A DNA stretch of 64,000 nt from Alteribacter populi (GTDB lineage Bacteria; Bacillota; Bacilli; Bacillales; Salisediminibacteriaceae), in NCBI RefSeq assembly GCF_002352765.1, contig NZ_KZ293963.1, positions 124,001 through 188,000 on the forward strand, read 5' to 3'. The position numbers were made by a program, and so were the translations under genes. Shown in pieces: positions 51,522 to 60,318 of this stretch; positions within the stretch are counted from its first letter, which is position 1; the number at the start of each line of letters is the position of its first letter. The notes beneath the pieces are model-generated. The model was given only the letters and a program-made list of their open reading frames with translations, did no database searches and had not been told where the DNA came from.

Positions 51522-52544
51522 ATGAGAGATGATTGGAATCGATACTCAAGACAGGTGTTATTTGAACCTGTCGGTGAAAAAGGTCAAGAGCTCCTTTCAG
51601 AAAAGAAAGTGTTTATCGTTGGCATGGGGGCGTTAGGCACTGTGCTAGCAAACCATTTCGTTCGAGCGGGTGTTGGTCATGTAGCTTTTGCAGATCGGGA
51701 TTATGTAGAAAAAAGTAACCTGCAACGACAAATGTTGTTTGATGAAGCCGATGTAGAATCGATGCTGCCTAAAGCTGCCGCGGCGGAAACGAAGCTTAAA
51801 AGGTTTAATTCTTCTATTGTGATTACAGGTCATGTGACCGATGTCACCGCGGAAAATGCAGAGGAACTCGTAATGGGGGCAGATGTCGTCGTTGATGGTA
51901 CCGACAATTTTGAAACCCGCTTTCTCATAAATGATGTCTGTTTTAAACACGGGATCCCATTCGTGTATGGCGGTGCCGTCAGTTCCAGAGGTATGCAAGC
52001 TACGTTTTTACCTGAAAAAGATTCCCCTTGTCTTCGCTGTGTTGTTTCTCCTGGGGCGAGTACTGGACAAACGTGTGATACCGTTGGGGTTCTTTCTCCG
52101 GTTGTAGATTTAGTGGCGAGTTATCAAGCGATGGAAGCAATCAAAATATTAACCGGGAACATAGATGAAATTAGAGAAACGCTCGCGTCGTTTGATTTAT
52201 GGAAAAACGAACAGTTTAATATGAAACTCCGAAAAAAATCGGAATGCCCTACCTGTGGTGAAAAAGTATTTCCGAGCTTGTCTGCTCAAGCGTCGAAAGA
52301 ACGAATTTCTACTCTTTGTGGAAGAGATACGGTGCAAATTCAATCGGATCAGTCATTTGATTTACATAACTGGGCGAAACGGCTTGAACCAGTGGGTGAA
52401 GTAAAGAAGACTCCTTTTCTTGTTCGGGTTACGATTGAGGATGGAGAGCGCCTTGTATTATTCCCGGACGGCCGAACCCTTATTCAAGGTACTGAAGATG
52501 TGACACGAGCGAAAAGCTTGTTTGCCAAGTATATTGGTATGTGA
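51522..52544 (+). CDS. ThiF/MoeB/HesA family sulfur-carrier adenylyltransferase
   Basis: A 340-residue E1-like enzyme. It has the N-terminal RYSRQVLFEPVGEKGQ, the nucleotide-binding VGMGALGTVLA (from residue 34), the ADRDYVEKSNLQRQ loop, DGTDNFETRFLINDVC, and a zinc site C170/C173 and C242/C245. The C-terminal 80 residues form a small divergent domain, not a rhodanese. It would activate the C-terminal glycine of ThiS or MoaD. GGAAGGTG precedes the ATG. No thi or moa genes are adjacent. Confidence 0.87.
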   Translation: MRDDWNRYSRQVLFEPVGEKGQELLSEKKVFIVGMGALGTVLANHFVRAGVGHVAFADRDYVEKSNLQRQMLFDEADVESMLPKAAAAETKLKRFNSSIVITGHVTDVTAENAEELVMGADVVVDGTDNFETRFLINDVCFKHGIPFVYGGAVSSRGMQATFLPEKDSPCLRCVVSPGASTGQTCDTVGVLSPVVDLVASYQAMEAIKILTGNIDEIRETLASFDLWKNEQFNMKLRKKSECPTCGEKVFPSLSAQASKERISTLCGRDTVQIQSDQSFDLHNWAKRLEPVGEVKKTPFLVRVTIEDGERLVLFPDGRTLIQGTEDVTRAKSLFAKYIGM

Positions 52545-52740
52545 TTGTGTATAATTTTTCTTCCCTTGAGGCGAGCTGCGTGATGCACTGAAAAATATTT
52601 GATAAAATTGTAGAAAGCTAAAATTTATCTCTTGCTTAAAAACCTTAGTGTAGCAGTGTGTGGGAATTTCTCCCTCTCTCACTTTTTAAGGATAAGTTAT
52701 TGGAACAAACCCATCCTAATAAGCAGAAGGGGGGATGGGC

Positions 52741-52920
52741 GTGGATAACCGACCGTGGGTCATGATCGCCGCTATTGTTGGCGCATTTTTTCTTTTTCGT
52801 ACACGCTACAGACTGCTGAACGCATTCTTAAAACGGCCATGGTTACGCCGATTGGCTGTCACATCAGTTTTGAGAATTCCTGCTGTGCGTGACCGGATGA
52901 TGTCTCAAGTTTTGAGATGA
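52741..52920 (+). CDS. Small basic membrane protein
   Basis: A 59-residue protein with one membrane helix near the N terminus (WVMIAAIVGAFFLF) followed by an arginine-rich amphipathic tail (RTRYRLLNAFLKRPWLRRLA, SVLRIPAVRDRMM). The start is GTG at 52741, since AAGGGGGG is too close to the ATG at 52735. No family is recognised; it lies where B. subtilis has the short gene yqgO, but I cannot confirm they are the same. Confidence 0.6.
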   Translation: MDNRPWVMIAAIVGAFFLFRTRYRLLNAFLKRPWLRRLAVTSVLRIPAVRDRMMSQVLR

Positions 52921-53099
52921 ACACAGTATTAAGAGCACAACCTTAGAGGAGCCGATTGAAAAAATAATGGGTCTTCTATAAAGCTTGTTTTTGTATAGTT
53001 TGTTGTTTATTGAGCATGCTTGCCAAACGCTCAATAAACAAATAGCAACACCTTTTATTAAAGAGCCTCTATAGTAGAAAATGGAAAAGATCCTACTCG

Positions 53100-53127
53100 C
53101 CCGCTATGAAACCCATAGCGGGTTTCT
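53100..53127 (+). terminator. Terminator-like hairpin
   Basis: CCCGCTATG (53100-53108) pairs with CATAGCGGG (53114-53122), followed by TTTCT. It nearly repeats the terminator at 20498-20519, so it may be a mobile or recurrent hairpin. Confidence 0.75.
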
Positions 53128-53147
53128 AAATGATACAGTATATGGAG

Positions 53148-53366
53148 GCTACTGAATAAGTAGCATAGGCCTGGGTGGCAAGAGGGTATATTCTTTCTCA
53201 TGGAGAGAATCTGCAAGGAAATAACTCTGCTTTTTCCAAAAACCTTGCGCCTGATTTTGAGATGCACATGGGAATAGCTACGGGAGGCTGAAGCGTTGCC
53301 TGCGGAAAGCGAAGCCATGGAAGCGGCACCCTTTGTATTTGAGTTCTTAGAGTTATTCAGCAATCC
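53148..53366. mobile_element. MITE-like element with CTGAATAA ends
   Basis: CTGAATAA at 53152-53159 and its inverse TTATTCAG at 53353-53360 bound about 210 bp with no frame. The interior has TGCGGAAAGCGAAGCC, GGAAGCGGCAC and GATGCACATGGGAATAG, typical of IS-derived repeats in Bacillaceae. No transposase is present. Confidence 0.5.
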
Positions 53367-53484
53367 CAATATGCACCTGCTTCGATGGTGTTCAAGGACC
53401 CTCTGTTAAAAGTATCTCCTTCAAGTCTGATCTATCGTCAGCAGCGAGTATCCTTTGCTATAATAACGTAAGGGGGAACAATAA

Positions 53485-54234
53485 ATGAAATGGAATAGTA
53501 TTTGTTTTGACTTAGATAATACCTTGTTCAGTCACGAACAAGCTTTCAAACGAGCGATAAGCGAGTGCTATAACTCTTTATTGGCTACGATTAATAAAGG
53601 GACAAATGTTTCGGGTAGTTCCTTTGAGACATTTTTTCCGATTTTTAAAAGGAATAGTGACCGTTATTGGGCGCTTTATGAAAATAAGAATGTTACTGCT
53701 CAACATTATCGGCGACTTCGATTTATGGAGACGATAAAAGAAATGGATCTCCCTTTTACTGAAAAAGAAGCGGATTGGTTTCATGAAAAGTACTATAATA
53801 TCGTTGATGAATACAGCGTTCCATATGACGGTTTGCACGAGCTATTGCAGTATCTTTCTAAGATAGGCGTAACTCTTGGGATTATTACAAACGGAACAAT
53901 TGATACTCAATATAATAAGCTTCGAAAACTCGGTATTACTCAATGGATACCTGAATCAAACATGATTGTAAGTGAAGAAGCAGGAATTGCAAAACCTGAT
54001 CCGGAAATATTTATTTTAGCAGAAAAAACATTCTCACTGACTTCTCCAAAATTATTTGTAGGGGATTCATGGAAACATGACGTAGCAGGTGCCAGTGGAG
54101 CTGGTTGGGATAGTCTGTTTTTAAATACGAGAGGAGAAAATAGAGGAGCTGAACATCAACCGGTGGCAGTGTGCGAAACATTTTCAGAAGCATCCCAAAC
54201 GATACGGGAACAGTTAAAAGAGGGGGGAATGTGA
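53485..54234 (+). CDS. HAD-superfamily hydrolase (YjjG/YfnB-like)
   Basis: A 249-residue phosphatase. HAD motif I is CFDLDNTLF (D9, D11), a helical cap fills about 18-95, motif II is GIITNGT, motif III is KPDPEIF, and motif IV is FVGDSWKHDVAGA. Probable substrates are nucleoside or sugar monophosphates; not predictable further. It is joined to gluP: the stop codon directly abuts the next ATG (TGAATG). Confidence 0.86.
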   Translation: MKWNSICFDLDNTLFSHEQAFKRAISECYNSLLATINKGTNVSGSSFETFFPIFKRNSDRYWALYENKNVTAQHYRRLRFMETIKEMDLPFTEKEADWFHEKYYNIVDEYSVPYDGLHELLQYLSKIGVTLGIITNGTIDTQYNKLRKLGITQWIPESNMIVSEEAGIAKPDPEIFILAEKTFSLTSPKLFVGDSWKHDVAGASGAGWDSLFLNTRGENRGAEHQPVAVCETFSEASQTIREQLKEGGM

Positions 54235-55788
54235 ATGAATGCTGGCACCCAAGAGTTGAGGTTTTGGGAAGTTCTTTACCACCTCGTAACTAAAGAAGGG
54301 ATGCGGGTTGTCCATTTGCCTAAAAGTGGGCGAGAGGCCTGGCTCGAAGATGACCGTAAGGAACCGTACCAGATCATTCGTTTTGTAAATAAAGATCTCG
54401 ATTGGAGTAATGAACTTAGAAAAGAGATCAGAGATACCGAACAGCGTGCTAAACAAGTACGTAAGCGACTAGGATTACGTCAGGCGAACGTTGTCAATTT
54501 AATACTTACCATGTATCCGCCAGTTGACTCATGGGAATCGTTAGTCGACCAGCCTTTGCCTCTAACAGCCGGTGGAAAACAGCAAATGAGAACGATTTTA
54601 TTAACAGAAGAAAATTTGTCAAGGGTGATGTTTCCATTAGCGACTGAATGGGGTCTTAATGAGAGTCCCCGTTTTCTTCCATTAGAAACTGTCGGTGATG
54701 AAGGTGAGTGGATCAGGACGCTCAAAGGACAAGTAATGAAAGCTTCAGATAAGCGCACAGAGCGAGAGCGGAATGTGTTTTTATACGGAAAGCCTATCTT
54801 TACTTTTATTTTGCTGACAGCTATTTTAGGTTTGTTTGCCCTTATTGAAGTCGCAGGATCTTCAACTGATGTGAGAACACTTATTGAATTTGGAGCAAAA
54901 TTTAATCCCCTCATTCATGAAGGTGAATGGTGGCGCTTCTTTTCTGCGATGTTTCTTCATATTGGTTTTTTGCACTTGTTTATGAATTCATTAGCACTGT
55001 TTTATCTTGGAGGTGCTGTTGAGCGAATTTATGGCACAAGTCGATTTATATTGATCTATTTTATTGCCGGACTTGTCGGATCGGTTGCTAGTTTTGCGTT
55101 TAATGAGCAAGTATCAGCAGGAGCCAGTGGCGCTATTTTCGGCTGTTTTGGTGCCTTGCTTTATTTTGGTGTCAAGCATAAGCGGCTTTTCTTCCGGACG
55201 ATGGGAATGAATGTCATTGTAATTCTTATTATCAATTTAGGTTTAGGATTTCTTGTACCAATGATCGATAACGGTGCCCATATTGGTGGTCTTGTCGGTG
55301 GTTTTTTTGCCTCAGCGATTGTGAGCTTACCTAATACGCCATTTCGGTCGCTGAGGCGTTTGCTTGCATTTATGATAACTACAGTAGGTATTGCTGCACT
55401 TCTCATATATGGATATGGTAAACCGCAAGATGGAAGTGGTTATTTAGCTTACGTTCAAATCGGTCAAGAATATTTTCAAGAAGAGGAATATGATGAAGCA
55501 CAACGTTATTTAACGATGGCTGTTGAAGGTGGAGCAGAAATGAAAGAAGCATATTTTTTACTTGGAAATACCCATGCATTAATGGAAGAGTATGACGTAG
55601 CAGAAAAGAATTTTCTCTCTGCAATTGAACTTGATTCACAATTTGCTCCAGCTTACTATAATCTTGCACTTGTTTATTTACGTACGGATCGGCTCAGTCT
55701 AGCAGAAGAATCGATCGATCAAGCAATTGAACTTGAGCCTAATGATGATCAATATTTGGAATTGAAAAATGAGATTGTTAATCGTTAA
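54235..55788 (+). CDS. gluP: Rhomboid intramembrane serine protease GluP (YqgP)
   Basis: A 517-residue protein. A cytosolic N-terminal domain (1-180) leads to seven helices (about 185-385) with the rhomboid motifs HIGFLHLFMNSLALFYLGG, catalytic S298 in GASGAIFG and H349 in HIGGLVGG. Two or three TPR repeats follow (about 400-510, AYFLLGNTHALMEEYDVAEK). In B. subtilis GluP cleaves membrane proteins including the Mg transporter MgtE and works with FtsH. The start overlaps the HAD gene at TGAATG. Confidence 0.95.
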   Translation: MNAGTQELRFWEVLYHLVTKEGMRVVHLPKSGREAWLEDDRKEPYQIIRFVNKDLDWSNELRKEIRDTEQRAKQVRKRLGLRQANVVNLILTMYPPVDSWESLVDQPLPLTAGGKQQMRTILLTEENLSRVMFPLATEWGLNESPRFLPLETVGDEGEWIRTLKGQVMKASDKRTERERNVFLYGKPIFTFILLTAILGLFALIEVAGSSTDVRTLIEFGAKFNPLIHEGEWWRFFSAMFLHIGFLHLFMNSLALFYLGGAVERIYGTSRFILIYFIAGLVGSVASFAFNEQVSAGASGAIFGCFGALLYFGVKHKRLFFRTMGMNVIVILIINLGLGFLVPMIDNGAHIGGLVGGFFASAIVSLPNTPFRSLRRLLAFMITTVGIAALLIYGYGKPQDGSGYLAYVQIGQEYFQEEEYDEAQRYLTMAVEGGAEMKEAYFLLGNTHALMEEYDVAEKNFLSAIELDSQFAPAYYNLALVYLRTDRLSLAEESIDQAIELEPNDDQYLELKNEIVNR

Positions 55789-55798
55789 TTGAAAGTGC

Positions 55799-55830
55799 AG
55801 GGCACCTGGTTGGGATCAGGTGCCTTTTGT
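55799..55830 (+). terminator. Intrinsic terminator after gluP
   Basis: GGCACCTG (55801-55808) pairs with CAGGTGCC (55817-55824), followed by TTTTG. Confidence 0.88.
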
Positions 55831-55979
55831 ATAGGCTATTTTTCATAAGTTTGTGCTTTTTGAGCCGTATGTTTTTTCCTCTTTTTGTGTAAGAAACAAT
55901 AATCGAAGACTTTCTCCTAAGTTTTTGCATTGAATGGTGTTCAATAGCTAAAAATGTAAGTATTAGAGGAGTGGGTCTG

Positions 55980-57437
55980 ATGAACAATCCAAGAAAACAA
56001 CCGATTTCTACAAACTTAAAAAAGAATGTTGAGTATCTGAAAAAGGAATTGGATATAGATAAAAGTTTTGACCTCATATACTTAGAACTTGAGTATGATG
56101 GGATTGACATGGCTTTATTTACGGTGGACGCCTTTGCTAAAGATGATGCGATTACTCAAATTCAGCGAGAGTTGAATCATATAGATGGTGCAGATCATAG
56201 CAACATTATGAAGCACTTGATGAAATCCAGGATCCCATATATTGAATTAGAAACGGTCGATGATTTGGAAGAAGCGCTCATTCAAATTTTATCGGGACCT
56301 TCGATTTTGCTTGTGGATGGTCAGTCTGAAGCAATTGTGGTAGATACACGTGAATATGAAATTCGTGGACCTGAAGAACCAGATACAGAGCAGGTGATCC
56401 GCGGTTCAAAAGACGGATTTGTTGAGACTCTTGTATTTAACGCCGGACTTATACGACGGAGAGTCCGTGATCGCAATCTACGAAATGAATATATGCGCAT
56501 CGGCAGAAGGTCGATCACGGACGTCTGTATCACTTATGTGGCTGATATTGCAGACAAAAAACTCATCAAGTACATTAAAGATTCGTTAGAACAAATCGAT
56601 ACTGACGGTCTACCGATGGGAGATAAATCAATTGAAGAGTTTTTATTCGGTCAGCATCGTAATCCGTACCCTGTTGTCAGGTATACAGAACGACCGGATG
56701 TGGCTGCTTCTCACATACTCGAGGGTCACGTATTGATCATGGTTGATAGTTCACCAAGTGTCATCATTTCTCCAACGACGTTTTGGCATCACTTGCAGCA
56801 TGCAGAAGAGTACCGTCAAAAACCTATGGTTGGAAGTGCCTTACGATTAGTCCGCTTTGCAGCAGTTTGGATAAGTGTATTTTTATTACCTTTATGGTTT
56901 TTGTTTGCACAAAACCCTGACTTGCTTCCGGAAAACCTCTCATACATCGGTATGGATGAACCGGGAGAAGTACCGCTTATCGCCCAGTTTATCCTTGCAG
57001 AAGTTGGGATTGAAATGCTGAGGATGGCTGCGATTCATACACCCGCTGCCTTAGCTACAGCTCTTGGGCTTGTTGCTGCGATCTTAATCGGGGAAGTGGC
57101 GATTGAAGTAGGATTATTTTCAAATGAAGTCGTTCTTTATCTCGCAATAGCTGCTGTTGGCTCGTTTGCAACTCCGAGCTATGAGTTAAGTTTAGCCAAT
57201 CGGCTGATGAGAATTGGCTTACTCATCTTGGCTGCTCTTTTTTACGTCCCCGGTTATATGATAGGAACTGTGTTGCTTATTTTACTGATCACTTCAATGA
57301 AGGCTTTTGATACGCCATATTTTTGGCCATTTATGCCGTTTAATGGTCGAGGGTTGCGTGATGTATTTATCAGAGCTCCTATGCCCCTTAAAAACCGCCG
57401 TCCAAGAGCAATCCATCCGATTGACCCGGACAGGTAA
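55980..57437 (+). CDS. GerA-family spore germination protein (SpoVAF-like)
   Basis: A 485-residue protein. The N-terminal soluble half (1-280) has NLKKNVEYLKKELDIDKSFD and the conserved LLVDGQSEAIVVDTREY and GSKDGFVETLVFNAGLIRRR of GerA-A subunits, and the C-terminal half has four or five membrane helices (GSALRLVRFAAVWISVFLLP). It fits SpoVAF in length and in its proline-rich end (MPLKNRRPRAIHP), but no spoVA genes are nearby. SpoVAF works with FigP in spore germination of B. subtilis. The ATG at 55980 follows AGAGGAG. Confidence 0.83.
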   Translation: MNNPRKQPISTNLKKNVEYLKKELDIDKSFDLIYLELEYDGIDMALFTVDAFAKDDAITQIQRELNHIDGADHSNIMKHLMKSRIPYIELETVDDLEEALIQILSGPSILLVDGQSEAIVVDTREYEIRGPEEPDTEQVIRGSKDGFVETLVFNAGLIRRRVRDRNLRNEYMRIGRRSITDVCITYVADIADKKLIKYIKDSLEQIDTDGLPMGDKSIEEFLFGQHRNPYPVVRYTERPDVAASHILEGHVLIMVDSSPSVIISPTTFWHHLQHAEEYRQKPMVGSALRLVRFAAVWISVFLLPLWFLFAQNPDLLPENLSYIGMDEPGEVPLIAQFILAEVGIEMLRMAAIHTPAALATALGLVAAILIGEVAIEVGLFSNEVVLYLAIAAVGSFATPSYELSLANRLMRIGLLILAALFYVPGYMIGTVLLILLITSMKAFDTPYFWPFMPFNGRGLRDVFIRAPMPLKNRRPRAIHPIDPDR

Positions 57438-57446
57438 GATATTAAT

Positions 57447-57488
57447 AAAGCTGACAGCAGAGAATGAGCTCTCTTCTGTCAGCTTTTT
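57447..57488 (+). terminator. Intrinsic terminator between the SpoVAF-like and YueI-like genes
   Basis: AAAGCTGACAG (57447-57457) pairs with CTGTCAGCTTT (57476-57486), followed by more T. The convergent neighbour may use it too. Confidence 0.9.
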
Positions 57489-57505
57489 TATGTTTTCTAT
57501 GATCA

Positions 57506-57898
57506 TTATGTTTTCATATCGCGATCGTACAGGTCATCTACAATAAAAATATCCTCTTGGTCGACTGCTCGTTCTGAGGCAAGGACGAGACCTAGGGGTG
57601 ACTCTTTACCATCGTTTATGATCGTAAACGGAACGCCATGTTTATTCGCCTCTTGTACATAGTTTGAATATGCAGGGTAGTTTAAAGCGCCGTTTATGTA
57701 CATTCGAACATCGCTATTCTTCTTTATCATCGACGTGGCTTGATCATACATACCATGCTCCCGAACTTGCCGGTTCGTTATTGCAAGATAAACACGTTCT
57801 CGTAAAGTGGACAAAAATAGCTTACGTTCTTCTGGTCGGATTTCAGGTGAACCATAAATCCCTTGTTTAAGAACTTCTTTTAATTTTTCCTCTGACAT
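57506..57898 (-). CDS. YueI family protein (DUF1694)
   Basis: A 130-residue soluble protein with the DUF1694 pattern: IYGSPEIRPEERKLFLSTLR, ERVYLAITNRQVRE, and an alpha/beta C-terminal part (VPFTIINDGKESPLGLVLAS). The fold is related to the ribosomal L7Ae-like group by family annotation; function unknown. The ATG at 57898 follows GGGGAAA with good spacing; the open frame reaches to 57943 but without a ribosome site. Confidence 0.82.
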   Translation of the reverse strand: MSEEKLKEVLKQGIYGSPEIRPEERKLFLSTLRERVYLAITNRQVREHGMYDQATSMIKKNSDVRMYINGALNYPAYSNYVQEANKHGVPFTIINDGKESPLGLVLASERAVDQEDIFIVDDLYDRDMKT

Positions 57899-58224
57899 AT
57901 GATTTCCCCATTTCATTTCAGGAGTTTGTTCAGTGTTTCTCAATTTCTTACACTTTAGTATAGCAAGTGATCTCCTTTACATACAAGAAAGGTCATGAAT
58001 GATCTATTATTTACTGTGAAAAAGCCAGGGTATAATGGTTGTCGCGGCGCACTGCATACTACATTTCTAACAATGATAGAAACTAAATATACGACACGTT
58101 TGCTATTCCAATTATGGGAGTGCCCCGTTGTAAATATTTCGGTCGCCTCACACGCACTTTATATAAAATTCTTGTCCTGAACCTCTTATGACATTCATAG
58201 GAATGGGAGTGAGGGGGTTGTGCA
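57899..58224. other. Intergenic region between divergent genes
   Basis: About 325 bp, no convincing gene, hairpin or repeat. GGGAGTGAGGGGG at 58205-58217 is the ribosome site of the next gene. Confidence 0.4.
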
Positions 58225-58737
58225 ATGTTTGATTTATTAATGGTTATGTTTTTCATTTTAATAGCTGGTATAGCGGTTGGCGCGTTAATTACGACAAAGC
58301 TTGTTTTTGCTTGGAATGTTATTTTTACGATTACTGGATTGCTATTTTTCTTTTTTGTCTGGGTAGGAATGCTCCTCGGAGGGTGGGTGTTTGGCTGGTT
58401 CCCAGCGCCGGTTTTAAAAGGAACAATTTCTTTTCTTGCAATCATTTTAGCTGTATTATTTTTTCGTATCTATCACCCTTCGTACGGATTTATCCCGACT
58501 CAAGGTGTGACTCATTGGGGAGCATTGGCGGTATTCTTTTTCTTTATTGGACTTGAAATGGGGACAATGGAAATTTCAGCTTGGTCCATCCTATTGTTTG
58601 TACCTGCATTTGCAGCAGGAATAATGGTTAGCGCCTGGGTGACATGGAAACTAAAGAGTACGATGGCATTCCGTTTCCTTGTACAATATGTCCCAATCCT
58701 TCTCTTTGTCTTTATTGCCGTGTTAAAACTGGTATAA
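58225..58737 (+). CDS. Unrecognised five- to six-TM membrane protein
   Basis: A 170-residue, almost wholly hydrophobic protein with five or six predicted helices and few charges (GALITTKLVFAWNVIFTITG, FFFIGLEMGTMEISAW). Many aromatic residues, Phe above all. No family is recognised. The ATG has GTGAGGGGG upstream. It lies 33 bp before yqgQ and may be cotranscribed with yqgQ-glcK. Confidence 0.72.
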   Translation: MFDLLMVMFFILIAGIAVGALITTKLVFAWNVIFTITGLLFFFFVWVGMLLGGWVFGWFPAPVLKGTISFLAIILAVLFFRIYHPSYGFIPTQGVTHWGALAVFFFFIGLEMGTMEISAWSILLFVPAFAAGIMVSAWVTWKLKSTMAFRFLVQYVPILLFVFIAVLKLV

Positions 58738-58770
58738 TAAAACGGTGATGATGAAAGATGGGTGACCAGT

Positions 58771-58968
58771 ATGAAAACTTATTTCGAGATTCAGCAATTA
58801 GTTAAACGGTTCGGGACTGTTATCTATACAGGTGATCGTTTTCAAGATGTTGAGATGATGGAAGAAGAAGTAAAAGAGCTTTATCAAATGGGAATGATTG
58901 AAAAGGGTGTCTACCTTCAGGCTAAAACAGTTTTATTAAATGAAAAGAATAAAGCTAAAACGAACTAA
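58771..58968 (+). CDS. yqgQ: YqgQ family protein (DUF910)
   Basis: A 65-residue three-helix protein: MKTYFEIQQLVKRFGTVIYT then DRFQDVEMMEEEVKELYQMG and MIEKGVYLQAK. This matches B. subtilis YqgQ, thought to bind single-stranded nucleic acid from its structure. The ATG at 58771 gives the family N terminus; a GTG at 58762 is upstream. It directly precedes glcK as in B. subtilis. Confidence 0.9.
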   Translation: MKTYFEIQQLVKRFGTVIYTGDRFQDVEMMEEEVKELYQMGMIEKGVYLQAKTVLLNEKNKAKTN

Positions 58969-59106
58969 TTTTTTAACACGCATTTATAGATAAGAATGAT
59001 TGAAAAAATGTTACAATTGTATCAGATAGGTGTTCGAAAAGAGAAAATCAAATCTTTGATACCACCCCAATGTAAAAAAGAAGTTAAAGTAAATGAGGTC
59101 GATAAC

Positions 59107-60081
59107 ATGGCGAAAGCAACATGGCTAGCAGGAGTAGATGTCGGGGGAACGACGATCAAGCTTGCTATTTTTACCGAAGAAGGTGATTTCGTAAAAAAAT
59201 GGGAAGTGCCTACTGACACACGAGATTCCGGACATAATATTCCAAAGGATATTGCTCAAACCCTTCATGAAACACTCCAGTTGATGGATGCTGATTTTTC
59301 CTTTTTGAAAGGGATTGGCGTAGGAGCTCCAGGCTTTATTGAAGTGGAAACGGGGTTTATTTATCATGCCGTCAACATCGGTTGGAAAAACTATCCGCTA
59401 AAAGAACGATTAGAAAAAGAAACCAGTGTTCCAGTCTTTGCAGATAATGACGCGAACTTGGCTGCAGCCGGCGAAATGTGGAAAGGCGCTGGGAACGGGG
59501 CTCAAAACATGCTTTGTGTAACCTTAGGTACAGGAGTTGGCGGTGGCATTATTTCCGAAGGGCTCGTCGTTCACGGTGCGTATGGCATGGCAGGGGAAAT
59601 TGGTCACATTACTTCAGTGCCTGAAGGTGGCACCCCTTGTAACTGCGGTAAGACAGGGTGTTTAGAAACGGTAAGCTCTGCTACGGGAATTGTGAGATTG
59701 GCAATGGAAAAAATTCAAACACAAAAGGAAGGCGCGCTCTATTCGCTTTTCAATGAAAAAGGAACACTCACCTCTAAAGATGTTTTTGATGCTGCTCAAC
59801 AACATGACACGATTGCATTAGATGTTGTCCATGAGGCGATGTACCAATTAGGACTAGCGATCGGGAATTTGGCGAACAGCTTAAATCCAAATGTGATTGT
59901 CATCGGTGGAGGCGTATCAAGAGCTGGAGAATATCTCTTAAAGGCACTCCATCCACATTTTAATCGTTTTGCATTACCGAAGATCGCTGAGGAAACGACA
60001 CTTCGCATTGCTAATTTAGGAAATGACGCTGGTGTGATTGGAGCGGCTTGGCTCGTAAAACAAAATAGCATGAGGAGATAG
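59107..60081 (+). CDS. glcK: Glucokinase (ROK family)
   Basis: A 324-residue ROK kinase that phosphorylates free glucose with ATP. The N-terminal phosphate loop is GVDVGGTTIKLAIF, the sugar-binding segment is NDANLAAAGEMWKGAG, and the ROK zinc motif has C178, C180 and C185 (CNCGKTGC). The ATG at 59107 follows ATGAGGTC and gives the usual N terminus; the open frame runs back to 58996. Length is close to B. subtilis GlcK (321 aa). Confidence 0.95.
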   Translation: MAKATWLAGVDVGGTTIKLAIFTEEGDFVKKWEVPTDTRDSGHNIPKDIAQTLHETLQLMDADFSFLKGIGVGAPGFIEVETGFIYHAVNIGWKNYPLKERLEKETSVPVFADNDANLAAAGEMWKGAGNGAQNMLCVTLGTGVGGGIISEGLVVHGAYGMAGEIGHITSVPEGGTPCNCGKTGCLETVSSATGIVRLAMEKIQTQKEGALYSLFNEKGTLTSKDVFDAAQQHDTIALDVVHEAMYQLGLAIGNLANSLNPNVIVIGGGVSRAGEYLLKALHPHFNRFALPKIAEETTLRIANLGNDAGVIGAAWLVKQNSMRR

Positions 60082-60127
60082 ACGAGTTGATTAAGAAACA
60101 GTGTTAGCTTCAGTGGCATGTTTTAAG

Positions 60128-60230
60128 TCTCAAGGATGGTATTCCTTGAGACGAGGTTGTGAAGGTAGCTTTGCTTATAGTTTATCTTTTTAAAAAAGGA
60201 TTGAAGTGAAAAACGCTTCAATCTTTTTCT
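60128..60230. terminator. Repeat hairpin and terminator after glcK
   Basis: TCTCAAGGA (60128-60136) pairs with TCCTTGAGA (60143-60151); the flank CGAGGTTGTGAAGGTAGC is the inverse of a dispersed repeat at 10820. Then AGGATTGAAG (60198-60207) pairs with CTTCAATCTTTTT (60216-60228), a good intrinsic terminator. Confidence 0.8.
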
Positions 60231-60318
60231 AATGCTAGTTAACGAGGATGAAATTTCTACTCATCTCGGTGCGAAAAGATAAAGAATATCATTGGTTACG
60301 AGGGAGGAGGAATGCGAC

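Larger units (their letters stand above)
52921..53484. other. Repeat-rich intergenic region before the HAD gene
   Basis: About 560 bp with no gene. It contains a REP module at about 53000-53075 (GAGCATGCTTGCCAAACGC, CAAATAGCAACACC), the hairpin at 53100-53122 and the MITE-like element at 53148-53366. The only promoter-like run near the HAD gene is TATAATAACG at 53458-53467. Confidence 0.6.

Noticed and set aside
57995..58180. 61-codon frame between the YueI-like gene and the membrane protein gene
   Set aside because: No ribosome site, no recognisable pattern, and it ends just before a well-supported start.
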